DNA from: Variovorax paradoxus
GTDB taxonomy: Bacteria; Pseudomonadota; Gammaproteobacteria; Burkholderiales; Burkholderiaceae_C
DNA length: 64,000 nucleotides
Assembly (NCBI RefSeq): GCF_022009635.1
Contig: NZ_CP091716.1
Span: 5,043,501 to 5,107,500 of the forward strand
Direction: 5' to 3'
In this document: positions 1 through 7,363 of the stretch, piece by piece
How the letters are laid out: each line of letters opens with the position of its first letter
Numbering within the stretch: the first letter of the stretch is position 1
Translations under genes and position numbers: made by a program
Notes under the pieces: generated by a model
Database searches by the model: none
The model's input: only the letters and a program-made list of their open reading frames with translations
What the model was told of the DNA's origin: nothing

Positions 1-324
1 CAGGCACCGCCCCACCTCGGCCAGCATCAGCGCGGGCTGGCTCTGCATGAAGGTGAAGGGCATCGGCAGGCCGGTGTCGAGTTGCGAAAGCCCCGCCTGC
101 GTCGCCTCCCACGCGCCGCGCAGGCTGGCCACGCGCAGCCGGGCATCGGCGGGCAGCGCGGCCTCGCCGGCCGCATCGAGACAGCAGCGCGCGCCGTACA
201 TCGCAAGCTCGGTCCACAGGCCGACGCGTCGCGGGCGGCGGTCGATGCGGCGCGCCAGGTCGTCACGCCATTCATCAGGCGGTGGATGCGCGACGAAGTG
301 CGCCGCGGTGCGCCATGCGGTCAT
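1..324 (-). CDS. Ketosynthase-like protein (chain-length-factor type), 3' end off window
   Basis: The frame opens with ATG at 324 and stays open for 108 codons to the window edge, so the C-terminus is missing. The visible protein starts MTAWRTAAHFVAHPPPDEW and continues with GLWTELAMYGARCCLDAAG and QLDTGLPMPFTFMQSQPA. This resembles the short beta-ketoacyl-synthase N-terminal-like proteins found beside ketosynthases in aryl polyene and xanthomonadin clusters. No active-site Cys is visible in this part. Its ATG overlaps the stop of the upstream ketosynthase (ATGA, 321-324), which indicates translational coupling. The family assignment comes from recognition of the sequence and context, not a search. 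Confidence 0.7.
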   Translation of the reverse strand, partial: MTAWRTAAHFVAHPPPDEWRDDLARRIDRRPRRVGLWTELAMYGARCCLDAAGEAALPADARLRVASLRGAWEATQAGLSQLDTGLPMPFTFMQSQPALMLAEVGRCL

Positions 325-1391
325 GCCGCGCAATCCTTCAGCACCAGCGAGGCATGTCCACCGCCGAAGCCCACTACGTTGAGCAGGATGTGACGCAGCT
401 TCCGCGGCGCCCGCGCGCACAGCGCGATGCCCAGCGATCCGTCGAGCGGATAGTCCGCCACCGGCCATGCACCGCCTTCGATGCAGCCCACCAGCAGCGC
501 CAGTTCCGCCGCGCCCGCGGCACCCAGCGTGTGCCCGATTGCCGACTTGAGCGACACCAGCGGCGGCAGCGGCTCGAACACCTGCTTGAGCGCCTCCACC
601 TCGATCGCGTCGTTGACCGGACTGCCGGCAGCCTGCACCTTGATGAGGTCGATGTCGGCCGGCCGCAGCCCGCTGCGCTCCAGCGCGTCGCGGCACATCG
701 CATGTACAGCGCTGGCTTCGGTGCCCGAGGGGTTGCGACCGTCGACCACGTTGGCGCCGCCCATGACCTGCCAGCGCGCGGCGCGCGATTGCAGCCGCAG
801 CGCCGCCACCGCTTCGCCGAGCACCAGCCCCTTGCGTCCCGCGCCGAACGGCTCCGCACGGTCGGGCGCCAGCAGCTGCATTGCGCCGAAGCCGGCGACG
901 GTGAAGCGGTTGTCCAGTTCGGCGCCGATCACCAGCGCCTCTTGCGCCTCGCCGCCGCGGATCATGTCCGCGGCCGTCAACACCGCGTTGAGCGACGACG
1001 TGCAGGCCGTCGAGACCGTGAACACCGGCCCCTGCCAGTCGAGCGCGGCGGCCACGATTTCCGCGAAGTCCTGCAGATCGCCGCCCAGCCGCTCGGATTG
1101 CGCCGTGTGCTCCATGAAGCCGATGTCGAGCGACGACGAAGCCACGAACAGCGGCGCGGTGCGCGCGCCCCAGTCGCCGGTCTGCGCGGCCACATTGCGC
1201 ACGGTGCGGCGCAGGCGATCGGTCCAGTCGCCTTCCGAAGGCGGCAGCGCATGCACGGGCCAGCGCACATCGCCGGCAACCGTCACAGGCACCGGCGGCA
1301 CGCCGCCGCGCCGCAGGGAGGCGAGCGCGCCGGGCATGTCTTCGCCCAGCGCGCAGGCCAGCCCGGCGCCCGCCAGGAAAACTTCGCTCAT
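321..1391 (-). CDS. Beta-ketoacyl-ACP synthase, atypical active site
   Basis: A 356-residue thiolase-fold ketosynthase of the KAS I/II type, somewhat short for that family (about 400-420). The nucleophile is seen in TVSTACTSSLNAV. The second catalytic His is seen in KSAIGHTLGAAGAAE. At the first catalytic His (HGT motif) the aligned sequence is VQAAGSPVND, so His appears replaced by Gln. Chain elongation by decarboxylative condensation may therefore be altered or absent, and the protein could act as a partner or initiation subunit. It overlaps the ACP gene upstream by ATGA (1388-1391) and the next gene by ATGA. In context it is part of the resorcinol/polyene operon, and the preceding ACP is the likely acyl donor. 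Confidence 0.85.
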   Translation of the reverse strand: MSEVFLAGAGLACALGEDMPGALASLRRGGVPPVPVTVAGDVRWPVHALPPSEGDWTDRLRRTVRNVAAQTGDWGARTAPLFVASSSLDIGFMEHTAQSERLGGDLQDFAEIVAAALDWQGPVFTVSTACTSSLNAVLTAADMIRGGEAQEALVIGAELDNRFTVAGFGAMQLLAPDRAEPFGAGRKGLVLGEAVAALRLQSRAARWQVMGGANVVDGRNPSGTEASAVHAMCRDALERSGLRPADIDLIKVQAAGSPVNDAIEVEALKQVFEPLPPLVSLKSAIGHTLGAAGAAELALLVGCIEGGAWPVADYPLDGSLGIALCARAPRKLRHILLNVVGFGGGHASLVLKDCAA

Positions 1392-1669
1392 GCCTTGCCC
1401 GCTTGCGCGAGATGCTCCGCGAGATGGGCGATGGAGGTGAGCGCCCGGCGCGTCTCCTTGCTGTCGGGCATGCGCAGGCCGAAGCGCTGCTGGATCGTCA
1501 TCGATACCTGCAGCGCATCGAGCGAATCGAGGTCGAGCCGCGCTTCGGGACCGAAGAGCGGCTCGTCGTCGCCAAGGCCGCCAGCAGGCGCGTCTTTCTC
1601 GACCGCTTCGAGCACCATGGCCTTGAGGCTGGCGATGAATTCAGGGGTGACGGTGCCAAGGGTGCTCAT
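1388..1669 (-). CDS. Acyl carrier protein
   Basis: A 93-residue carrier protein. The phosphopantetheine attachment Ser lies in LDLDSLDALQVSM (about residue 55), preceded by an acidic helix and followed by the usual helix II. ATG at 1669 overlaps the permease stop (1666-1669), and its own stop overlaps the ketosynthase start, so it is tightly coupled to both. It probably carries the growing acyl chain for the adjacent ketosynthases. In described dialkylresorcinol clusters the third gene, darC, is also an ACP, but position alone does not prove this one is orthologous. Confidence 0.9.
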   Translation of the reverse strand: MSTLGTVTPEFIASLKAMVLEAVEKDAPAGGLGDDEPLFGPEARLDLDSLDALQVSMTIQQRFGLRMPDSKETRRALTSIAHLAEHLAQAGKA

Positions 1670-2823
1670 GGTGCGCGCCTGCGAAACAGAAATACGGCAA
1701 TGAAGAACATCAGCGCCGCGAACACGACCAGTCGGCCGATCTGCGGCAGGGCGTCGGCCACGCCGCCGCCGCGCAGAAGCACGGTGAGCAGGGCCTCGAG
1801 CCCCCAGTTCATCGGCGAGATCTCGACCAGCCGCTGCATGAAGCCCGGCATCACGAACTTGGGCACCATGATGCCGCCGGCCGCGGCCATCAGTACGTTG
1901 ACCATCGGCCCGATGGTGGCGGCCTGCGCATGGCTGCGCACCAGGCAGGCCAGCGCGAGCGACAGGCTCACCGCCGCCAGGCTCACCGCCGCGAGCGACA
2001 GCAGCAGCGCGCCCCAGTGGATGCCCGCGAGCGACAGCGCATCGCCGCCGATCAGCGGCATGAACCAGATGCCGGCCGCGATCATCAGCACCGCCTGCAG
2101 CGCGTTCACGCCGAGGTAAGGCAACGCCTTCGACGCCAGCAGCGTGAAGCGCGAGACGCCCAGGCTCTGCAGCCGGCCGAGCGCGCCCGAGCTGCGCTCC
2201 TGCACGAACAGGCTCGAGAGCGACGCGACCACGAAGAACATGCCGAACACCAGCCATGCGGGCACGTTCTGCTGCACCGAGGTCGGGCGCGGCCCGGCGG
2301 TGGAGAAGCGCTCGGCGCGCACCATCGCCTGGATCGACGCGTCGGGCGCCGGGCCGGCCGTGCCGGGCACCGCCAGCGCGAGCCGCGCCTTGAGTTCGCC
2401 CGACGCGCCGACCAGCTCGGCGCGCAGCGCATTGAACAGGTTGGCGTCGATGCCCGGCTCGGTCAGCAGATGGACGCGCGCCTGGGTCGACAGCGCCGCC
2501 GACTCCAGCTCTTCCGACAGCCCCTGCTCCATCACGATCACGTACTTGAGCGAGCCGTTGCGAAGCCGCGCCTGCCAGTCGTCGCCCAGCGGCTGCGGCG
2601 CGCCATGATTGCGCTGCCAGAGCTGCTTGAGCCACTGGGCTGGCGTGGCGGTGTCGCGCATGTCGATGGCGTAAGTCAGCTCGGCGAGCGGCGGACGATA
2701 GATGTCTTTCAGCGTGAGCGACATCAGCACGATGAAGACCATCGGCATCACGAACAGCGCGGCCAGCCCGTGCATGTCGCGCACGAGGGCGAGCAGTTCT
2801 TTTCTGATGAGCGCGAGGAGCAT
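1666..2823 (-). CDS. ABC-2 type transporter permease
   Basis: 385 residues with one N-terminal membrane segment (about 20-40, HGLAALFVMPMVFIVLMS), a large extracytoplasmic domain of about 150 residues, and five or six membrane segments in the C-terminal half (for example VPAWLVFGMFFVVASLSSLF and the stretch near residue 290). This is the ABC2_membrane_3 (YhgE/drug exporter) layout. It begins 11 bases after the stop of the ATPase gene and ends in an ATGA overlap with the ACP gene. Role inferred from context: export of the finished lipid or pigment, or of an intermediate, to the outer membrane together with the ATPase at 2835-3743. Confidence 0.88.
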   Translation of the reverse strand: MLLALIRKELLALVRDMHGLAALFVMPMVFIVLMSLTLKDIYRPPLAELTYAIDMRDTATPAQWLKQLWQRNHGAPQPLGDDWQARLRNGSLKYVIVMEQGLSEELESAALSTQARVHLLTEPGIDANLFNALRAELVGASGELKARLALAVPGTAGPAPDASIQAMVRAERFSTAGPRPTSVQQNVPAWLVFGMFFVVASLSSLFVQERSSGALGRLQSLGVSRFTLLASKALPYLGVNALQAVLMIAAGIWFMPLIGGDALSLAGIHWGALLLSLAAVSLAAVSLSLALACLVRSHAQAATIGPMVNVLMAAAGGIMVPKFVMPGFMQRLVEISPMNWGLEALLTVLLRGGGVADALPQIGRLVVFAALMFFIAVFLFRRRAP

Positions 2824-2834
2824 GGCTGTGTCGG

Positions 2835-3743
2835 TCAGTCGCGCAGTGAGCGATGGGTGAGCGCCATGAACAGCTGCTCCAGGTCATGCCGGCCGAACTC
2901 GGCATGGCGCACCTCGATGCCCTGCGCTTCCAGCGCGGCCAGCACGGGGCCGGGGCCGATGCCTCTGTCCAGGTGAATGCGCCAGTGCACGCCGCCCTCT
3001 TCCACCGTGCCGAAGCGCGAGAGCATGCCGGCTTCGAGCCCATCGGCAGCGAGCGTGAGCAGCATCGCGCTTTTCGAGAGCAGGTCGTCCAGCGCGCCTT
3101 CGCGCAGCACATGGCCGCGGTCGAGGATGACGACGCGATCGGCAATCGCCTCGATCTCTTCCATGTAGTGCGATGCGTAGATCACCGCCGCGCCCTGCTG
3201 TGCGAGGCTCTTGATGGCATCGAGGATGAAGGCGCGCGACTGCGGATCGACGCCCACGGTGGGCTCGTCGAACAGCATCAGCTCGGGTTCGGGCAGCAAG
3301 GCGATGGCGAGGTTCAGGCGCCGCTTGAGGCCACCGGAGAGTCTTTCCGCGCGCACATCCGAAAACTGTTCGAGTTGTGCGAACTGGGTGCAGGCGGCGA
3401 TGCGCTCTTTCTTCTTCGCGCCCGACAGGCCACCCGCTGCCGCAAAGCATGCGAGGTTCTCGGCCACGGTCAGCATCGGATAGAACGCATGCTCCTGCGG
3501 CGCAACGGCAATGCGCGTGGGCGTTCTTGCGCGCACCTGCTGCAGGGGTTGTCCGTCGATACGGATCTCGCCTGACTGCACGGCCAGTGCGCCCGAGAGA
3601 TGCGAGATCAGCGTGGTCTTGCCTGCGCCGTTCGGGCCCAGCAGACCGAGCACGCAGCCCCGCGGCACAGCCAGCGACACGTCGGCCAGTGCCGGCACTT
3701 CGGCATGCGGATAGCGGTAGCCGAGCCGGCGCAGCTCCAGCAT
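2835..3743 (-). CDS. ABC transporter ATP-binding protein
   Basis: 302 residues with a complete nucleotide-binding domain: Walker A GPNGAGKT (about 37-44), Q-loop APQEHAF, signature LSGGLKRRLN, Walker B LMLFDEPTVGVDP and H-loop ASHYMEE. The C-terminal 70 residues form a regulatory extension common in drug/lipid exporters of the DrrA/CcmA type. Its ATG shares one base with the stop of the BtrH-like gene (TGATG). It energises the ABC-2 permease encoded just downstream. Confidence 0.92.
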   Translation of the reverse strand: MLELRRLGYRYPHAEVPALADVSLAVPRGCVLGLLGPNGAGKTTLISHLSGALAVQSGEIRIDGQPLQQVRARTPTRIAVAPQEHAFYPMLTVAENLACFAAAGGLSGAKKKERIAACTQFAQLEQFSDVRAERLSGGLKRRLNLAIALLPEPELMLFDEPTVGVDPQSRAFILDAIKSLAQQGAAVIYASHYMEEIEAIADRVVILDRGHVLREGALDDLLSKSAMLLTLAADGLEAGMLSRFGTVEEGGVHWRIHLDRGIGPGPVLAALEAQGIEVRHAEFGRHDLEQLFMALTHRSLRD

Positions 3744-4723
3744 CAGGCGACCGCGGCCTTGAGATCGCGGAAGAAGTTTTCTTCCTGCTGCGCCTGCTCA
3801 CGCAGCTTCACCGCCAGCGCGGCGGGGTCCACGGCCTCGCGCCCCTTCACCATGCGCGCGGCCTTGAGCGCGAAGGCACGCCAACCGTCGCCGATGGCGA
3901 TCAGCCGCTCCGACATCTGCTGCAACTGCGGCTTGTCGAGCAGGTGCGCGGCCTCTTGCAGGAAGCCCGCGTAGATGAAGCGAAAGCCCGCCCCGCCCGT
4001 GCCGATTTCTTCCTGCATGCGCACCACGTGGCCGATGAAGTCGACGCTGCGCGGATCGGTCGGCGACAGGGCCTGCATGCGCTTGGCCAGCGTGCGCATG
4101 CCGCGCACGCCGACGATGGGAATGGGAGCAAGCATGTTGCGCACTGTCTTGCGGATGGCCTTGACGACACTGGCCGCGTCGACCGCCTTTCGGTCGATGG
4201 CCTGCGGGTAGTACATGAGCCCCTTGGGCGCGAGCACGCCCTTGGCGAATCGTGCGCGGGCCAGGTCGCCGCTGGCGCAACGCACGGGCTCCTCGAACAC
4301 CGGATCGCTGATCAGGTAGTCGTCGCCGTCCTTGCCGTACACCAGCAGGTTGTGCGCGTTGAAGTGAAAGCGCATGTTCGGCGGGAAGTACGGCAGCCAG
4401 TACACCGATGTCTGCAGGCCCACCAGTTGGCCGTCGGCGAGCAAGGCGTCGAGCCGCTGCTGGCCGGCCTCGGGGCTGCGGAAGGTCTCGAAGCGGAAGC
4501 GCGCGGCCATCGGCGCCAGCAGGCCCTTGATGATGGCCTTGGGCGGCATGCGGTAAGAAATGAGCGGCAGGCCCGACAGCTTGATGAACGGCAGGTACGC
4601 GAACGACAGCGCGGACGACAGGCCGAGCGCCATGCTCTCGCTCATCGGCGCGCCGTGGTGGCGCATCAGGCTGGAGATGACGCCGCTCTCGCAGTGCGCC
4701 GCCTGTTGGTGTTGGAATTTCAC
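3743..4723 (-). CDS. BtrH N-terminal domain protein (C39-like/acyltransferase-related)
   Basis: 326 residues from a GTG start at 4723 that overlaps the upstream stop (GTGA). The longer in-frame extension would bury the upstream gene and was rejected. The start VKFQHQQAAHCESGVISSL contains the Cys and the LMRHHG segment typical of BtrH-type domains; HNLLVYGKDGDDYLISDP supplies the His and Asp of a papain-like triad. The C-terminal half is helical and resembles the DUF4872 region found after this domain. BtrH of butirosin biosynthesis transfers an acyl group from an acyl carrier protein. A comparable transfer or thioester-processing step is plausible here beside an ACP, but it is inference. Confidence 0.75.
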   Translation of the reverse strand: MKFQHQQAAHCESGVISSLMRHHGAPMSESMALGLSSALSFAYLPFIKLSGLPLISYRMPPKAIIKGLLAPMAARFRFETFRSPEAGQQRLDALLADGQLVGLQTSVYWLPYFPPNMRFHFNAHNLLVYGKDGDDYLISDPVFEEPVRCASGDLARARFAKGVLAPKGLMYYPQAIDRKAVDAASVVKAIRKTVRNMLAPIPIVGVRGMRTLAKRMQALSPTDPRSVDFIGHVVRMQEEIGTGGAGFRFIYAGFLQEAAHLLDKPQLQQMSERLIAIGDGWRAFALKAARMVKGREAVDPAALAVKLREQAQQEENFFRDLKAAVA

Positions 4724-5115
4724 GGCAGGCCTTGCAGGGTGGAAACGGGCAGCCCCAGCGCTTCGCCGTAGCGTGCGAGCTGTGCCTTGGAAAGCGCGGC
4801 GAAATGGCGCGGCTGCAGGTGGCGCCGCACGCGCCATTGCCAGAAGCCGCTGGTCTGCGAGAGCAGCGCCACGTCCATGCGGCGCTCGTACATCCAGTAT
4901 TCGAGCGGCGAAGCCTGGCCCGCCTTCACGCGTTCCCTTGCGGCCTGCGCCTGCTCCACGAGCACGTCGACGGCATGGCTGGTGACGATTTCTTCCGCCT
5001 CCCAGCCGCGCGAGGTGGTGGTGACGACACGGCCCTGCGCGTCGCGCGCGTACATCAGCTTGGAATGGCCGTCGAGGGTCGCATTGCCCTCTTGCGGCAC
5101 CGCATCGAGATCCAT
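4720..5115 (-). CDS. Small conserved-looking protein of unknown function in the resorcinol operon
   Basis: 131 residues, ATG at 5115, two bases after the stop of the darB-like gene and ending in a GTGA overlap with the BtrH-like gene. This spacing and codon use support a real gene. The protein is soluble-looking, has no signal peptide and contains no Cys. It includes SKLMYARDAQGRVVTTTSRGWEAEE-like sequence, a helical middle (VDVLVEQAQAARERVKAG) and an aromatic/basic patch (FWQWRVRRHLQPRHF). I do not recognise the family. Its fixed place between the condensing enzyme and the BtrH-like protein suggests an accessory or partner role. Confidence 0.7.
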   Translation of the reverse strand: MDLDAVPQEGNATLDGHSKLMYARDAQGRVVTTTSRGWEAEEIVTSHAVDVLVEQAQAARERVKAGQASPLEYWMYERRMDVALLSQTSGFWQWRVRRHLQPRHFAALSKAQLARYGEALGLPVSTLQGLP

Positions 5116-5117
5116 GG

Positions 5118-6254
5118 CTACACCGCCTCCATGTAGATGAAGCCGCTGGAGAAGCGGCCGCTTTCGGGCACGAACATCAGCAGCTTGTGGCCGCGCTCGA
5201 TGCGGCCCGAGCGGAACAGCTCGTCGAGCATGATGTAAGGCGACGCCGAACCCGTGTTGCCCTTGCTCGCGAGATTGCTGAACCAGCGCTCGCGCGGAAT
5301 GTGCAGGCCTAGCGATTCGAGGCACTGGCTCACGGGTTCGACGAAATAGTGCGATGACAGGTGCGGCAGGAACCAGTCGATGTCCGCCGACTTCAGCCCG
5401 CGCCGCCCGATGATGTCCGCGAGCGGCTCGCCCAACGTAGCGCGCACGATGTTGTCGTTGAGCAGGCGCACGTCCTGCTTGACCGCGAAGGTCGACTCGC
5501 GCTGCCAGTCCTCCGGCGACTTGCGGGCCCAGCCGTCGAGGCCGCCTTCGGCGTTTTTCTCGGCGCCGGCGTACATGCACACCGGCAGTTCGTGCGCGGC
5601 CGACGACAGGTCGATCCAGTCGACGCGCAGCGACAGCGGCCCGCGCGGTTCGCGCTCCAGCAGCACCGCGCCGGCGCCGTCGGACAGCATCCAGCGCAGG
5701 AAGTCTTTCTCGAAGGCCAGTTCGGGCCGGGCCTCGAGCGCCTCGAGCTTGTGCTCCAGCTCGGCCTCGAAGCGCGAGCCGCGCATCACGGCCGAGGCCA
5801 GTTCGGAGCCGGTGGCCACCGCGCGCCGCGCATCGCCCGCGCGCACCGACAGCCACGCATGCTTCAGCGCCGCGGCGCCGGCCAGGCAGATGCCCGCGCA
5901 GGCCACCACTTCGAGCCGCGGCCAGCCGAGTTCGCCGTGCACCATCACCGCATGGTTGGGCATGAGCTGGTCGGGCAGCGAAGTGCCGGTGGCCAGGCAA
6001 TCGACCGGCCCCACGTCGTCGCCCAGCGCGCGGATCGCCGAGGCGGTGAGCTGCGCGTTGGTCATGGCCAGCTCGCCGGTGGCGCGGTCGATGGCGTAGT
6101 GGCGCGACTGGATGCCGTTGCTGCGCAGGATGAGCCGCCGCGCCCGCGAAGCCTTGCCGCCGATGCGGCCGAGCACGTCTTCGATGTCTTCGTTGCTGAC
6201 CGGGGAAAAGGGCAGGAAGGCGGCGGTACGGGTCAGGAAGACATCAGTCGTCAT
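5118..6254 (-). CDS. darB: FabH-like ketosynthase, DarB type (dialkylresorcinol condensing)
   Basis: 378 residues of the KAS III/FabH family. The catalytic triad is visible as Cys in VVACAGICLAGAA, His in WFLPHLSSHYF and Asn in KGNTGSASPYIM. In dialkylresorcinol pathways DarB joins two beta-keto acyl thioesters and closes the ring, and DarA aromatises the product. The start overlaps the end of the darA-like gene by 11 bases. The order darA-darB and the neighbouring ACP match that pathway. The neighbouring aryl-polyene-type ketosynthase genes suggest a hybrid pigment similar to those reported from Azoarcus (arcuflavin) or flexirubins. Confidence 0.85.
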   Translation of the reverse strand: MTTDVFLTRTAAFLPFSPVSNEDIEDVLGRIGGKASRARRLILRSNGIQSRHYAIDRATGELAMTNAQLTASAIRALGDDVGPVDCLATGTSLPDQLMPNHAVMVHGELGWPRLEVVACAGICLAGAAALKHAWLSVRAGDARRAVATGSELASAVMRGSRFEAELEHKLEALEARPELAFEKDFLRWMLSDGAGAVLLEREPRGPLSLRVDWIDLSSAAHELPVCMYAGAEKNAEGGLDGWARKSPEDWQRESTFAVKQDVRLLNDNIVRATLGEPLADIIGRRGLKSADIDWFLPHLSSHYFVEPVSQCLESLGLHIPRERWFSNLASKGNTGSASPYIMLDELFRSGRIERGHKLLMFVPESGRFSSGFIYMEAV

Positions 6255-7302
6255 AGAGATGGGAGCGGTCCGTGGCGGAGCCCGACGGGCACTCGAATTG
6301 GGCCGTCATTCTAGTCAGCCACCCTCTGAACAAAGGCCGCAGCAGCGCCTGCAGCGTCAGGCTCACGGGCACCACCGAAATGATCAGTACCAGCAGGAAA
6401 AGAACGTACAACAGCAGCAGCGGCTTGCGCTGCCATGCGCCGGGCCCGCCGGCGGCCATGATGAGCTTGCCCCACAGGTAGAAACTGCGGGTGCCGGCCT
6501 TCTCGCTGATGAGCAGCCGGGCATCGGCGCGCACCGCGCCCAGGCCGGCCAGCAGCGGCCCCGTGCCGCGTTCGAGGCCGGCGTGCAGAGCATCGCGCAG
6601 GGCGCGGCCGAAGCGGCCGGTTCCGCCGATCTGTTCGGCGCTCAGGCCCGCGTCGGGCATGCCCCAGAAGCCGCGCTTGCGGCCCCAGATCAGCCAGGCC
6701 GGCGTGGTGAAGAAGGTGGCGAGCGTGGGGCCGGGGTCGGTCAGCACCACGTTGTCGATCAGGCGCGCGCCCACGTCGTCCAGCATGCCCTTGAGCTTCT
6801 CGTGTGCCAGCAGCCACATGTTGCGGCAGGCGATGACCGTGACCACGGGCTTGCCCTTCAGCAGCCGTGCCGCCACCGGATGCTTGAGGAACGCCGCGAC
6901 CGGCTGCGACGGCGCCAGGAACCACACCTGGTAAGGCAGCACGATGAGATCGAAGTCTTCATCGCCGCTGAGAGAAAGAGGTGCCAGCGGCTGCGGCTTC
7001 ATGTGGGCCGACTCCGGGAAGGCGTCGAAGAAGGTCAGGAAGGGCCAGGGAAAGGGAAACGGCCGCAGCGGCCGCAGCACTTCTTCGTGCACCCGGATCG
7101 TCGGATCGGCGCGCAGCGGCGCCACGATCTGCTCCGCCACCTGGTCGAGCTGGCCGGACTGCGAGTAGCGAAGAACCAGGACGCGCTTGAGGTCGTTGTT
7201 GCGGGGAGCGGCGACGGGGTCGGAGAGGCTGGAAAGGCTGGAGATCACTGGCGGGGGCTTTCGGGGGCCGTCGAATGTACGCGAAGCAAGCGCCAAAAGC
7301 AT
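6244..7302 (-). CDS. darA: DarA-like dialkylresorcinol condensing/aromatising enzyme
   Basis: 352 residues from ATG at 7302. The conserved part begins at about residue 39 with KRVLVLRYSQSGQLDQVAE, a flavodoxin-like phosphate-binding loop. The middle contains DFDLIVLPYQVWFLAPSQP and WLIWGRKRGFWGMPDAG. The C-terminal region has a membrane-anchor segment (LLLLYVLFLLVLIISVVPVS). The first 38 residues look poorly conserved, and an in-frame GTG at 7248 is an alternative start. It is the first gene of the minus-strand operon, separated from glpD by 61 bases. The family is established in dialkylresorcinol biosynthesis; the product made here is inferred. Confidence 0.82.
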   Translation of the reverse strand: MLLALASRTFDGPRKPPPVISSLSSLSDPVAAPRNNDLKRVLVLRYSQSGQLDQVAEQIVAPLRADPTIRVHEEVLRPLRPFPFPWPFLTFFDAFPESAHMKPQPLAPLSLSGDEDFDLIVLPYQVWFLAPSQPVAAFLKHPVAARLLKGKPVVTVIACRNMWLLAHEKLKGMLDDVGARLIDNVVLTDPGPTLATFFTTPAWLIWGRKRGFWGMPDAGLSAEQIGGTGRFGRALRDALHAGLERGTGPLLAGLGAVRADARLLISEKAGTRSFYLWGKLIMAAGGPGAWQRKPLLLLYVLFLLVLIISVVPVSLTLQALLRPLFRGWLTRMTAQFECPSGSATDRSHLYDD

Positions 7303-7363
7303 CTGCCATCAGTCATGTCTGCGCCTGCCGATGGTTGGGGTGGCCAGCCCCCGCCGCCGGGCC

